Shown here: piece after piece, positions 1-7,654 of the stretch | How positions within the stretch are numbered: the stretch's first letter is position 1 | How the letters are laid out: every line of letters begins with the position of its first letter | Origin: an uncultured Muribaculaceae bacterium | GTDB lineage: Bacteria > Bacteroidota > Bacteroidia > Bacteroidales > Muribaculaceae | Length of the DNA: 12,262 nt | Direction: 5' to 3' | Assembly: GCA_910584495.1 (NCBI GenBank) | Contig: CAJUAR010000076.1 | Location: forward strand, 1 to 12,262 | Translations under genes and position numbers: made by a program | The notes under the pieces: generated by a model | Database searches by the model: none | What the model saw: only the letters and a program-made list of their open reading frames with translations | Told to the model about the DNA's origin: nothing

Positions 1-52
1 CGGGGCGCGCTCGGGACTTGCACCCGTTAGATTATGCCCATGTCGGGCGAAC
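1..52 (-). mobile_element. 5' end of a group IIC (class C) intron, cut by the window edge
   Basis: Read on the minus strand from position 52, the sequence starts GUUCGCCCGACAUGGGC and continues to a GGGUGCAAGUCCCGA motif. It contains the small hairpin GCCC-GACAU-GGGC and a second one, CGGG-UGCAAGU-CCCG. From memory, it aligns without gaps to the start of the Oceanobacillus iheyensis group IIC intron, with about 31 of the first 42 bases identical. The site fits too: 4 bases (CATA) separate the U-run of a perfect 17-bp terminator hairpin from the proposed intron start, and class C introns are known to insert just downstream of terminators. The third and fourth bases (UC) differ from the usual GUGYG start. 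The catalytic domains, any reverse transcriptase gene and the 3' end lie outside the window, so completeness cannot be judged. Confidence 0.8.
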
Positions 53-56
53 TATG

Positions 57-97
57 AAAAGCACCAGAGACAGCCCTCTGCTGTCTCTGGTGCTTTT
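57..97 (-). terminator. Rho-independent terminator of the A2M gene (bidirectional)
   Basis: A perfect 17-bp inverted repeat: positions 57-73 pair with 81-97 around a 7-base loop. The arms begin with AAAA and end with TTTT, so it can work in both directions. It begins 16 bases after the stop codon of the macroglobulin gene. It is also the likely landing signal for the adjacent group IIC intron. Confidence 0.93.
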
Positions 98-112
98 GGA
101 TTTGGTGCTTGG

Positions 113-3100
113 TTACTTTACTTCGATAACAGCAGAGGAGCTGTGGGCTGTGAGCTCGGGAGCATACTGGCTTTGGAGTGTTGCCACACCGCTCATAAAT
201 GTGCCGGCAACGGAGGCTGTCATATCGTAGGTGAGATGGTAGGTGCCCTTTGGCATGTAGCCTACAAAAAGACGAGTTGAGGCATCGAGGTTTTCGCGGT
301 ACATAGCCAGCGAGCCATCGTAGACGAAACCGGGCATCTGGTCGACAGGCTCGAAGGTGGCAGGTCGTTCATCATCGATGGTAACGTATTCGAGCGTACG
401 CGAGGCGGTGATTGTAAGCTGTACGCGCACACGTTCGCCGAGAGCAAAATCATTCGTTTCAACCCACTGACCGTTGCGCTGCACGAGCACTCGCTTGTCG
501 ATTTGCAGGTTGCGGCCGGACTGTGCTTTGATGTCGGCCATAGGACGTTGGGCCACAGAGACAACAGACCCATAGGAAGGTGTAACGCCGTTAGGCTGCA
601 CGGTGACTGTCACTTTGCTGCCCGAGGCATCGATTCGCTGGGCGAAGTAGCCTGTTGCACTTTCCATCTTGTCGATGGTCAGAGGCTGTCCGTTTATGCT
701 TACGTACTGTTCGACAGGCACAGAAGTCCAGTCGGAGCCGCTGAACATGAGCGAGGCAATGACATAGTCGGGATTGTAAGCCCCGAGGTCGTCGGTGGCT
801 TGTGCGCGGACAATTATCCACTGGCGCAGACGGTCGATTTCGGCCTTCGGCGCGCCCATCATGCTGTAGGCCTGGATGATGGTGGCATAGGAACGAATGT
901 CGTTTACCGACGGGAAGCAGATTCCCATGCCCTTGCGTTCGGCGGCGAACTGGCGCAGCGATGCAAAGACGTTTTCTGCCGAGGGACGGTTGTTGGCCTT
1001 AAGGATGATTATGTCGTAGGCCTTGTCTGAGCAGTCGTGTTTTTTCCACGACGATTCAATCATTTCGACAGTGCGGTCGATAATCTGCTGTGCGTGCGTG
1101 CTTGTGCTGAGTTCGGGCAGAAGGGCGTTGATGAGTGTCAAATCGGTATCGTAAGCCGGCATGTCGGGCTTGAGGGCCTCTTTCTGGAGGTATTCATAGG
1201 CCGGTTGAAGCATGTCGTTGAGCATCTTGTTGTCCTTCTCGAGGAGGCCAAGGCTGTTGGCGATGCCAAGTGTTGTGAGCACGCTTTCGGTGCACCACAC
1301 CGACGAGCGGTTGCTCCATTTGCCCCATGCAAAGCCACCGTCGCTGTTTTGGAGTTCGGCGAGAGCCCTGACAGCAGCATCGATGTTTGCGCGCGTCTTG
1401 TCGGGGTCGAGGAATTCGGCCAAGGTCGACATGCGCTGTGACTGCGAAGCTGCGGCCTGTACCCACGGTGTCTGGTCGAGAACGATTTTTTTCAGATTCT
1501 CGTTTTTGGCGAGCATCGAGGTAAGAGCTTCTTCCGAAGGATTTTCAATCCATTGTTTCACTGCCATTGCAACGTCGGGATTGGAGCTTATCACACCCTT
1601 TGCAGCGAGTGCTGAGAAGAGACTGCCGACAATGCTTGTGGAAGTCGACGAGGCTTTTGCGCTTATGCCACGCATAGCCTTGACCACTGTCCACACCGGG
1701 TTCTGGCAGTACTGCAGGGTGAGGGTGGCATTCTTGGCAGGCTTCACAGTGAAAGTAAATGGTTTGCTGTCCGTGGGATTGAGGTAGAACTCAGTGCTCT
1801 CAATCACCGTCTGCGACGATGCCAGAACGGGTATTGCCGACTGTTCTCCATCGGAGAAGGAACCGTCGGTGGCGAAGACACGGTAGCCCACTGCATTATT
1901 GTCGAAGGGAGCGGTGAGCTGAACCGATGCCAGAGCAGAGCCTTTCGGTGCAAGGTCGACAGTTGTTGTGCTACGGTCGGCGACAGTGCCTGTTGCAATG
2001 TCGAAAATTTCTACCGTCACATCGGCTTTGACAGCATTGTCGCTGTTGTTGAACACAGAGGACAGGAGAGTTGCTTTGTCGCCGGCACGGAGGAAGCGCG
2101 GCAGGTTGGGCTGCACCATCAGAGGCTTGTTGGCCATGCACTCTGCGGCATAGTATGCAGCTTGGGCTTCTTTGTCCCATGCTGTTGCATAGAAAGCCCA
2201 GGTGCCGTTTGCATTGGGCACGTTAAAGACAATGTCGACATTGCCTTGATTGTCGGCTGTGAGGCGCGGCATCCACAAAGCCTGGAGAACTTCGCCAATG
2301 CGCATGTCGGAAGAAATAGTATTGTCGGCATTTTCTTGACGAGAGGCATCGGAATCGCTCTCACCGGAGGCAATTGCCGGTGCAACGTCCTCTTGAACTA
2401 CTTCTTCCGATTCCGCCAACATTTCGTTGCTCATATCCATTGCTGAAGCAGAGGTCATCGCTTTGGCATAACGCATCTGCCGGCTGCTGACAGCACCGAC
2501 AAGCATCATGTCCTCGCTTCCGATATATTTGAACATAGGCCACTCCAATTCTTTGACACGCAGCCATTTGATGCGGCTTATGGCATCGTCGCTGTATTTG
2601 CCGCTCCAAAGATGTTCAATGTTCATGCTGAAGAATGGTTTGAAGAACGAAAAACCGGTTTTCCAATTTTCATCGACAATTTTCTCGATAGCTCGGTTAT
2701 ACATGGTGGCAATCATGGCAGCGCCTGCCATAGGGGTTCCCTTGCCATTGACAATGCGGAATCGCCAGCGTTCGCCGGAGCCGGGAGTGAGACGGTCGCG
2801 GAAACTTTCGGCAATGATTTCAGCCTTTTTAGGTGCGGGACGTTTCAGTGTAATGTCCTTTTGTGCGAGTTTGCCTTTAGCAGTGCTGAGCAATTGCACA
2901 CTTGCAGATTCGGTCAGTGAGGGTACCATAATTTTGAGGTAGTGGAACCCGCGTTTGAGCCGGTGCACTTTTACAGATGCAATGATGCTGTCGTTGCGGA
3001 CGGCTTCGTAGACAAAGGCCATGTCGGTGTTCACGCCCACAAGCACGCGTGCTGTGCCGTCGTCGGCAATAGTATATTCGTTGACAGGAACGAAGAGGCG

Positions 3101-5656
3101 GGCGGCATCGGCAGGAATCTCGTTTCGTGCAATATTATACAAGATGAATGTCGAAGGCTGCGATGCATTTGCCAGCACAGTGTCGGCCGGAGTGATAACT
3201 ATGGCATATGTCCCGGCATTGAGCTCGTCGACATCGGTGCTCACTTGCTGGCCGCTTACAATTTTACCATTGGCAATGGCCTGTCCGGTTTTGCCGTTTT
3301 TGAGCATGGTGACGAGCTGCCATTCCACAGCAATGTTTTTTTGCTGGTTGTCGGCGGTGTATGCCACAGGTTTGAAAGTGAGAGGACGGCCACCTTCGTG
3401 CGTGTTGCCAAGTCCTTCAACGGCAAGAGTATAGGGCTTGCCGGTTGTGAAGGCTTTCTCAGCCGAGGCAGTGGAGGCATCTGACGAAGTGACTGTGGCC
3501 GAAAGCATGAAGTCGGGCTGCTCTGATTCGGCGAGCATTTCGGCAGGAATAACGATAGAGAACTGCCCCTGGGCATCGGTGCTTGCACTGAGTGTGCCCA
3601 GCTGGCGCGACGGACGGAAACGGAACCAGCGTTGAGCCTCCGATACTTTGAGGTCGACTTTTGCGCCAATCACGGGCATGCCGGAGAAAGTGGTGGCTTT
3701 GCCACTAACAGTCACGGCTCCGGCCGCAGGAACACCGCGTTCGATGCTTGTGATTTCGGCATAGAATGTGGGCAGTTTAAAGTCGCTCACCATCACAGCC
3801 GAGCGATAGTCGGGCTTGCCGTCGATGAGCACCTCGAGAGTCCAGCTGCCAGTCAGGCCTCCCTTTTTAGTCGCAAAAGAGCCGTTTGCCCGGCCCATGG
3901 CATCGGTTTTAACATCGGCAGTCCCATTCAATTGTCGGTTTGGATCATATATTTTGACAGAGATATATTTATTGGCAACAACAGATTTGACACCATCGGT
4001 GTTATTGGCAATTGCCACAGCCCAGTTGATGCTGTCGCCCGGATGATAGAGGGGCCGGTCGGTGAATATAATGGTACTGGTCTGCGGAGGATTCGAAGTC
4101 GAAGGCTTGGAGACATTCAGTGAGTTCTGAAAATCGTAGGTGTAACCTTGGTATTTGTAACTCAGATAGTTGGTATATCCGTAGTTATAGGCCGGAGCAT
4201 CGAAAAGCAGAATGCCGTCGCGGTCGGTTTTACCCAGAAGGCTGCTTGTGCTCTTGCCGTTTCGGCGATAGGAACGGTGGTGCAGAGTAACGGGAACTGC
4301 AGCAGCCGGGGCACCCGTTTCGAAATCGACGGCGACAGTAGCATTGTTTTGGGTGTTGGTGATGGTCAGTGCATCGAGGGCCTCGGCGCGGACAATGACA
4401 ATGGCATCCGAAGTCCAAGAGCCGTCTTTGAGTGTTGCCACCACGGCATATTGCCCCGGAGCCGGAGGTGTGAATTGCAATTTGCCGCTGCCATCGGTTT
4501 TGTCACTCTTATATTTGAGAGAGGAAAGAAGCTTGCCATTCTTATATTGCGAGTCATCTTTCGGCAGTTTATAGAAGCGGACAGTTGCATCGTTGACGCG
4601 GTAGCTTGTAATATCAACAGTGAATGGTTTACCCGGAACCACGCGGTTGTCGGCTTTGAGTGTGAGGCGTTGTTGTTTGAGCTCGTTGAGGGCATTTGTA
4701 AGCACTGCATTTTGCGGCCACGTCGGGAAATCGCGAAGCGAGGTCTCAAGCATATCAATGCGTTTGTCGCGAATCTCGTGTTTTTTTGCTTCGTCCGATG
4801 TGTTTTCGGAGGCGAGCTCAACCTCGTAGGTTCCCAGGAACTGGCGGCGGCATAGAACCATCAGCACATAGCGGGCATCTTCTGTGTTTGAGTACTTGTT
4901 ATAAAGGTCGAGAAGAGCATTTTTCTTGCTGTCGAATTCGTCCTTTCTCACCGCCCAGAAGAAAAAAGGAGCCGACGGAGCTTTCGATGCTGCAAGAGCA
5001 TTGTCGCACAATTGTCGTGCTTTTGTCTTTGTTTCAGGAAGAACTATTTCGAAATCGGTCAGATAGTCAATGCCTTGCATCGAAATGAAATCAGCAACGG
5101 TGGGGGTGTACTTCAACGTGCCGGTGCTATAGTCGAGACACGGTTTGAAAACTTCGATGTTGGCAGGAGCTTTGGCGGCAATTTCCAGAGCTTTGGCAAT
5201 AAGGCTGTCGGTGACAATGCCGAACTGGCGGCCGCTCCATTTGGCCACATCATCAGGAAGTGGTTTGTCGGGGGCTGACACCTGGTTGTAGATCCACCTG
5301 CGACGAGTGTATATGTCGTTGAGGATTTTAGCCTGGAGGGTGAGGAGCATTGCTTGCGAGGCATCGTCAAGCCCCGGTGTGGCAGCTTGCGCAGCCACAA
5401 AAGCCGGCTGGGCAAAGAGGCTGTCGGGGTCGATGGAGGCTTGGGCAGCACACAGCTCGAGCACGGCTCGCAGACGGGCGGTGCCCGTGGTGGACGGCTG
5501 CCGATTGCATGCAGCAAGATTGGCACGTGCGTTCTCAATCACTGTCTGCGGCATCGAGAAGTCGGGAACTGCAAATTTCAGTCCATCTTCTTGCGCGTTG
5601 ATTTTTGGCATGAAGAGTGTGAATAGTAGTACTAATAGAAAAAGTTGACGTTTCAT
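113..5656 (-). CDS. Alpha-2-macroglobulin family protein, thioester-less, secreted (1847 aa)
   Basis: Bacterial A2Ms are large envelope proteins thought to trap proteases. The start gives a signal peptide (MKRQLF, a hydrophobic stretch, then INA|QE near residue 21) with no lipobox, so a soluble periplasmic protein is likely rather than an anchored one. Domains in order: a helical N-terminal region (about 25-330); macroglobulin beta-domains, including the MG2 hallmark DRPLYHPGDS near 533-542; an A2M_N_2-type domain around 950-1120; the A2M/MG7 segment (WMPRLTADNQGNVDIVF) near 1126-1155; LPRFLRAGD near 1183; an alpha-toroid domain about 1300-1620 with SDGGFAWGKW near 1441; and a C-terminal receptor-binding-like domain with a YAPELTAHS motif. 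The thioester motif CxEQ is absent: after YCQNPVW (Cys1317) the expected place reads KASSTSTSIVGSLF. In this it resembles E. coli YfaS rather than YfhM. A Met/Ser/acidic linker (about 1056-1117) may serve as the exposed bait region. No penicillin-binding-protein partner gene adjoins it. The family call is sure; the mechanism is inferred. Confidence 0.95.
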   Translation of the reverse strand: MKRQLFLLVLLFTLFMPKINAQEDGLKFAVPDFSMPQTVIENARANLAACNRQPSTTGTARLRAVLELCAAQASIDPDSLFAQPAFVAAQAATPGLDDASQAMLLTLQAKILNDIYTRRRWIYNQVSAPDKPLPDDVAKWSGRQFGIVTDSLIAKALEIAAKAPANIEVFKPCLDYSTGTLKYTPTVADFISMQGIDYLTDFEIVLPETKTKARQLCDNALAASKAPSAPFFFWAVRKDEFDSKKNALLDLYNKYSNTEDARYVLMVLCRRQFLGTYEVELASENTSDEAKKHEIRDKRIDMLETSLRDFPTWPQNAVLTNALNELKQQRLTLKADNRVVPGKPFTVDITSYRVNDATVRFYKLPKDDSQYKNGKLLSSLKYKSDKTDGSGKLQFTPPAPGQYAVVATLKDGSWTSDAIVIVRAEALDALTITNTQNNATVAVDFETGAPAAAVPVTLHHRSYRRNGKSTSSLLGKTDRDGILLFDAPAYNYGYTNYLSYKYQGYTYDFQNSLNVSKPSTSNPPQTSTIIFTDRPLYHPGDSINWAVAIANNTDGVKSVVANKYISVKIYDPNRQLNGTADVKTDAMGRANGSFATKKGGLTGSWTLEVLIDGKPDYRSAVMVSDFKLPTFYAEITSIERGVPAAGAVTVSGKATTFSGMPVIGAKVDLKVSEAQRWFRFRPSRQLGTLSASTDAQGQFSIVIPAEMLAESEQPDFMLSATVTSSDASTASAEKAFTTGKPYTLAVEGLGNTHEGGRPLTFKPVAYTADNQQKNIAVEWQLVTMLKNGKTGQAIANGKIVSGQQVSTDVDELNAGTYAIVITPADTVLANASQPSTFILYNIARNEIPADAARLFVPVNEYTIADDGTARVLVGVNTDMAFVYEAVRNDSIIASVKVHRLKRGFHYLKIMVPSLTESASVQLLSTAKGKLAQKDITLKRPAPKKAEIIAESFRDRLTPGSGERWRFRIVNGKGTPMAGAAMIATMYNRAIEKIVDENWKTGFSFFKPFFSMNIEHLWSGKYSDDAISRIKWLRVKELEWPMFKYIGSEDMMLVGAVSSRQMRYAKAMTSASAMDMSNEMLAESEEVVQEDVAPAIASGESDSDASRQENADNTISSDMRIGEVLQALWMPRLTADNQGNVDIVFNVPNANGTWAFYATAWDKEAQAAYYAAECMANKPLMVQPNLPRFLRAGDKATLLSSVFNNSDNAVKADVTVEIFDIATGTVADRSTTTVDLAPKGSALASVQLTAPFDNNAVGYRVFATDGSFSDGEQSAIPVLASSQTVIESTEFYLNPTDSKPFTFTVKPAKNATLTLQYCQNPVWTVVKAMRGISAKASSTSTSIVGSLFSALAAKGVISSNPDVAMAVKQWIENPSEEALTSMLAKNENLKKIVLDQTPWVQAAASQSQRMSTLAEFLDPDKTRANIDAAVRALAELQNSDGGFAWGKWSNRSSVWCTESVLTTLGIANSLGLLEKDNKMLNDMLQPAYEYLQKEALKPDMPAYDTDLTLINALLPELSTSTHAQQIIDRTVEMIESSWKKHDCSDKAYDIIILKANNRPSAENVFASLRQFAAERKGMGICFPSVNDIRSYATIIQAYSMMGAPKAEIDRLRQWIIVRAQATDDLGAYNPDYVIASLMFSGSDWTSVPVEQYVSINGQPLTIDKMESATGYFAQRIDASGSKVTVTVQPNGVTPSYGSVVSVAQRPMADIKAQSGRNLQIDKRVLVQRNGQWVETNDFALGERVRVQLTITASRTLEYVTIDDERPATFEPVDQMPGFVYDGSLAMYRENLDASTRLFVGYMPKGTYHLTYDMTASVAGTFMSGVATLQSQYAPELTAHSSSAVIEVK

Positions 5657-5670
5657 TCTGATAGAATGGA

Positions 5671-5740
5671 GATTATGTCGGCTTCGCCGACGGGTTATAT
5701 CCCTTAGGGATTGGTTATGTTGCTTCGCAAGGGGTTAAAT
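5671..5740 (-). repeat. Array of three triloop mini-hairpins, period about 20 bp
   Basis: Three perfect small palindromes stand in a row: GTCGGC-TTC-GCCGAC (5677-5691), ATCCC-TTA-GGGAT (5699-5711) and TTGC-TTC-GCAA (5720-5730). Each has a 3-base loop. They are separated by near-identical plus-strand spacers: GATTAT, GGGTTAT, TGGTTAT and GGGGTTA. The arms differ completely while the loop size and spacers are kept, which argues for selection on structure. On the minus strand the first and third contain GCGAAGC, a sequence known to form exceptionally stable mini-hairpins. The array ends 15 bases before the A2M start codon, so it would lie in that gene's 5' untranslated region. It could instead be a dispersed REP-like element. 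Confidence 0.75.
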
Positions 5741-5777
5741 TATTGGAGCTTGTCAGCGGGCCGCCGGCACCTAAGCT

Positions 5778-5811
5778 CGAATATAATATATAAGACACCC
5801 GTATTTCCGAA
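5778..5811 (-). promoter_or_regulatory. Possible promoter of the A2M gene
   Basis: On the minus strand TATATTCG (5778-5785) is one base off the Bacteroidetes -7 box TAnnTTTG and lies in a very AT-rich patch. The best -33 candidate, TTCG at 5808-5811, is 22 bases further upstream, so both box and spacing are imperfect. It lies directly downstream of the fumarase terminator, where a new promoter is needed. It would give a leader of about 115 bases that carries the mini-hairpin array. Confidence 0.35.
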
Positions 5812-5850
5812 AAGTTTAAGGGGCAGACGCCTGCTGTGGTGCCTACCCCT
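5809..5850 (-). terminator. Terminator of the fumarate hydratase gene
   Basis: Positions 5843-5850 pair with 5819-5826 (AGGGGTAG with CTGCCCCT, one G-U pair) around a 16-base loop. On the minus strand the stem is followed by UUAAACUUUU. The stem begins 21 bases after the fumarase stop codon. The loop is long and the U-run interrupted, so this is a good but not perfect intrinsic terminator. Confidence 0.65.
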
Positions 5851-5871
5851 CGTATTTCGGTCAGAATGCGA

Positions 5872-7521
5872 TTACTTGCTCAGAGGGCAGCAAGCGCATT
5901 TTTTGTTGATTTCGGTAAAGAAGTCGTTGCCTTTGTCGTCGACAAGTATGAATGCGGGGAAGTCCTCCACTTCGATTTTCCAGATAGCTTCCATGCCGAG
6001 CTCGGGATATTCGAGCAGTTCGACTTTCTTGATTGAGTTCTGTGCCAGAACGGCAGCTGGACCGCCGATAGAGCCCAGATAGAAGCCGCCGTGCTTGTGG
6101 CATGCATCTGTAACCTGCTGCGAACGGTTGCCCTTGGCAATCATAATCATGGAGCCGCCGGCTGCCTGGAATTGGTCGACATAGGGGTCCATACGTCCGG
6201 CAGTTGTCGGGCCGAACGATCCGGAGGCCATACCGGCAGGAGTTTTGGCAGGACCGGCATAGTAGATGGGGTGGTCCTTGAGGTACTGCGGCATTGGTTC
6301 GCCCTTGTCGAGGCGTTCTTTAATTTTGGCGTGGGCAATGTCGCGGCCCACGATGATGGTGCCGTTGAGCGACAGACGGGTCGACACGGGATATTTTGTG
6401 AGATCGGCCAGTACTTCGTTCATGGGACGGTTGAGGTCGATTTTCACAACGTTTCCTTCGCCGGCATTTCGGAGCTCTTCGGGAATGAGCTCGCCGGGAT
6501 TGCTGTCGAGTTTTTCAATCCAGAGGCCTTCTTTGTTGATTTTGGCCTTGATGTTGCGGTCGGCCGAGCAGCTCACGCCCATGCCAATGGGGCAGGAAGC
6601 ACCGTGGCGGGGCAGACGGATCACACGGATGTCGTGGGCAAAGTATTTGCCGCCGAACTGAGCGCCGAGCCCGAGTTCTTCGGCAGCTTTTTTAAGAACG
6701 CCTTCGAGTTCGACATCGCGGAAAGCATGGCCGTATTCGTTGCCATGTGTGGGCAGGCTGTCGAGATATTTGACAGAAGCTTTCTTGACAACTTCAAGGT
6801 TTTTCTCGGCCGATGTGCCGCCGATAACGAATGCAATATGGTAGGGAGGGCAAGCAGCAGTGCCGAGCGAGCGCATTTTCTCAACGAGGAAAGGCACGAG
6901 CTTGTCGGGGTTGATGCGGGCCTTGGTTTCCTGGTAGAGGTAGGTTTTGTTTGCCGAGCCGCCGCCTTTGGCAACAAAGAGGAAGTGATATTCGCCTCCC
7001 TCTGCAGCATGAATATCGATCTGAGCGGGCAGGTTGCAGCCGGTGTTCACCTCATCATACATTGTCAGAGGTGCGTTTTGGCTATATCGCAGATTGCATG
7101 TAGTGTATGTTTTGTAGACACCCTCCGAGATTTTTTCCTCATCGTTGCAGCCTGTGAATACAAACTGGCCTTTCTCGGCGTGGCAGATAGCTGTGCCTGT
7201 GTCCTGGCAGAAAGGCAGCTGGCCTTTGGCTGATACTTCGGCATTGCGCAACATGGTCAGAGCCACAAACTTGTCGTTTTCGCTTGCCTCGGGGTCGTGA
7301 AGAATTTTGGCCACCATTTCGTTGTGTTCGCGACGCAGCATAAAGGCGTTGTCGTGGGTGCACTGGTTGGCAATTACAGTCAAGGCTTCGGGGTCTACGA
7401 CAAGAAATTCATGTCCGCCCCATGTTTCGGTGTGGACGTAGTCGCTGGTAAGATGATAGTACTCGGTCGTGTCCGGTCCGAGGGGAAACATCTCCTGATA
7501 GTGGAAAGGTTTTGTTGCCAT
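5872..7521 (-). CDS. fumA: Class I fumarate hydratase, [4Fe-4S] type (549 aa)
   Basis: Catalyses the reversible hydration of fumarate to malate in the cytoplasm. In anaerobic Bacteroidales this typically feeds the reductive branch from oxaloacetate to succinate. The length matches E. coli FumA (about 548 aa), with the alpha and beta domains fused in one chain. Cluster cysteines are visible at Cys105 (LPFCQDTGTA), Cys224 (GTAACPPYH) and Cys318 (GMGVSCSADRN), the same positions as I recall for E. coli FumA. Further family signatures are VIGGTSAEKNLE in the first part, and GNRSQQVTDACHKHGGFYLGS and FPAFILVDDKGNDFF in the C-terminal domain. The start is the first in-frame ATG, about 30 bases after a well-formed promoter. 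It has its own promoter and terminator and is probably monocistronic. One oddity is the C-terminal tail CACCPLSK, with cysteines at 542, 544 and 545. A class I hydratase acting on another dicarboxylate (tartrate, mesaconate) is a less likely reading. Confidence 0.96.
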   Translation of the reverse strand: MATKPFHYQEMFPLGPDTTEYYHLTSDYVHTETWGGHEFLVVDPEALTVIANQCTHDNAFMLRREHNEMVAKILHDPEASENDKFVALTMLRNAEVSAKGQLPFCQDTGTAICHAEKGQFVFTGCNDEEKISEGVYKTYTTCNLRYSQNAPLTMYDEVNTGCNLPAQIDIHAAEGGEYHFLFVAKGGGSANKTYLYQETKARINPDKLVPFLVEKMRSLGTAACPPYHIAFVIGGTSAEKNLEVVKKASVKYLDSLPTHGNEYGHAFRDVELEGVLKKAAEELGLGAQFGGKYFAHDIRVIRLPRHGASCPIGMGVSCSADRNIKAKINKEGLWIEKLDSNPGELIPEELRNAGEGNVVKIDLNRPMNEVLADLTKYPVSTRLSLNGTIIVGRDIAHAKIKERLDKGEPMPQYLKDHPIYYAGPAKTPAGMASGSFGPTTAGRMDPYVDQFQAAGGSMIMIAKGNRSQQVTDACHKHGGFYLGSIGGPAAVLAQNSIKKVELLEYPELGMEAIWKIEVEDFPAFILVDDKGNDFFTEINKKCACCPLSK

Positions 7522-7558
7522 ATTATATCTTTGTTGTGTTGTGTCACTGTTAGTCCTG

Positions 7559-7590
7559 CAAAAATAGCAAATATTTCTTTTCGCAGCAAA
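7559..7590 (-). promoter_or_regulatory. Promoter of the fumarate hydratase gene
   Basis: On the minus strand TTTG (7587-7590), a 20-base spacer and TATTTTTG (7559-7566) match the Bacteroidetes primary-sigma promoter consensus exactly. A transcript starting about 7 bases downstream would have a leader of roughly 30 bases. No Shine-Dalgarno sequence precedes the ATG, as is usual in this phylum. Confidence 0.8.
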
Positions 7591-7604
7591 TAATCATGTA
7601 GTAT

Positions 7605-7639
7605 TTGAACAATTGAACAATGGCGGTGTTGCCTCCGCC
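7605..7639 (-). terminator. Weak stem-loop and tandem 8-mer after the PagL-like gene
   Basis: On the minus strand GGCGG (7635-7639) pairs with CCGCC (7622-7626) across an 8-base loop. This is followed by two exact copies of TTGTTCAA (7605-7620). The stem begins 15 bases after the stop codon of the barrel gene, and the downstream sequence is T-rich but not a U-run. It could be a weak terminator. No other terminator separates the barrel operon from fumarase. Confidence 0.35.
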
Positions 7640-7654
7640 GATTCAGCCACCCTC

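Noticed and set aside
4148..4855. 235-codon plus-strand open frame opposite the A2M gene
   Set aside because: Its composition is that of an antisense shadow; it has no recognisable domain and no promoter signature.
6091..7233. 380-codon plus-strand open frame opposite fumarase
   Set aside because: It is antisense to a clearly recognised enzyme, shows no family motif, and is explained by the codon bias of the real gene.
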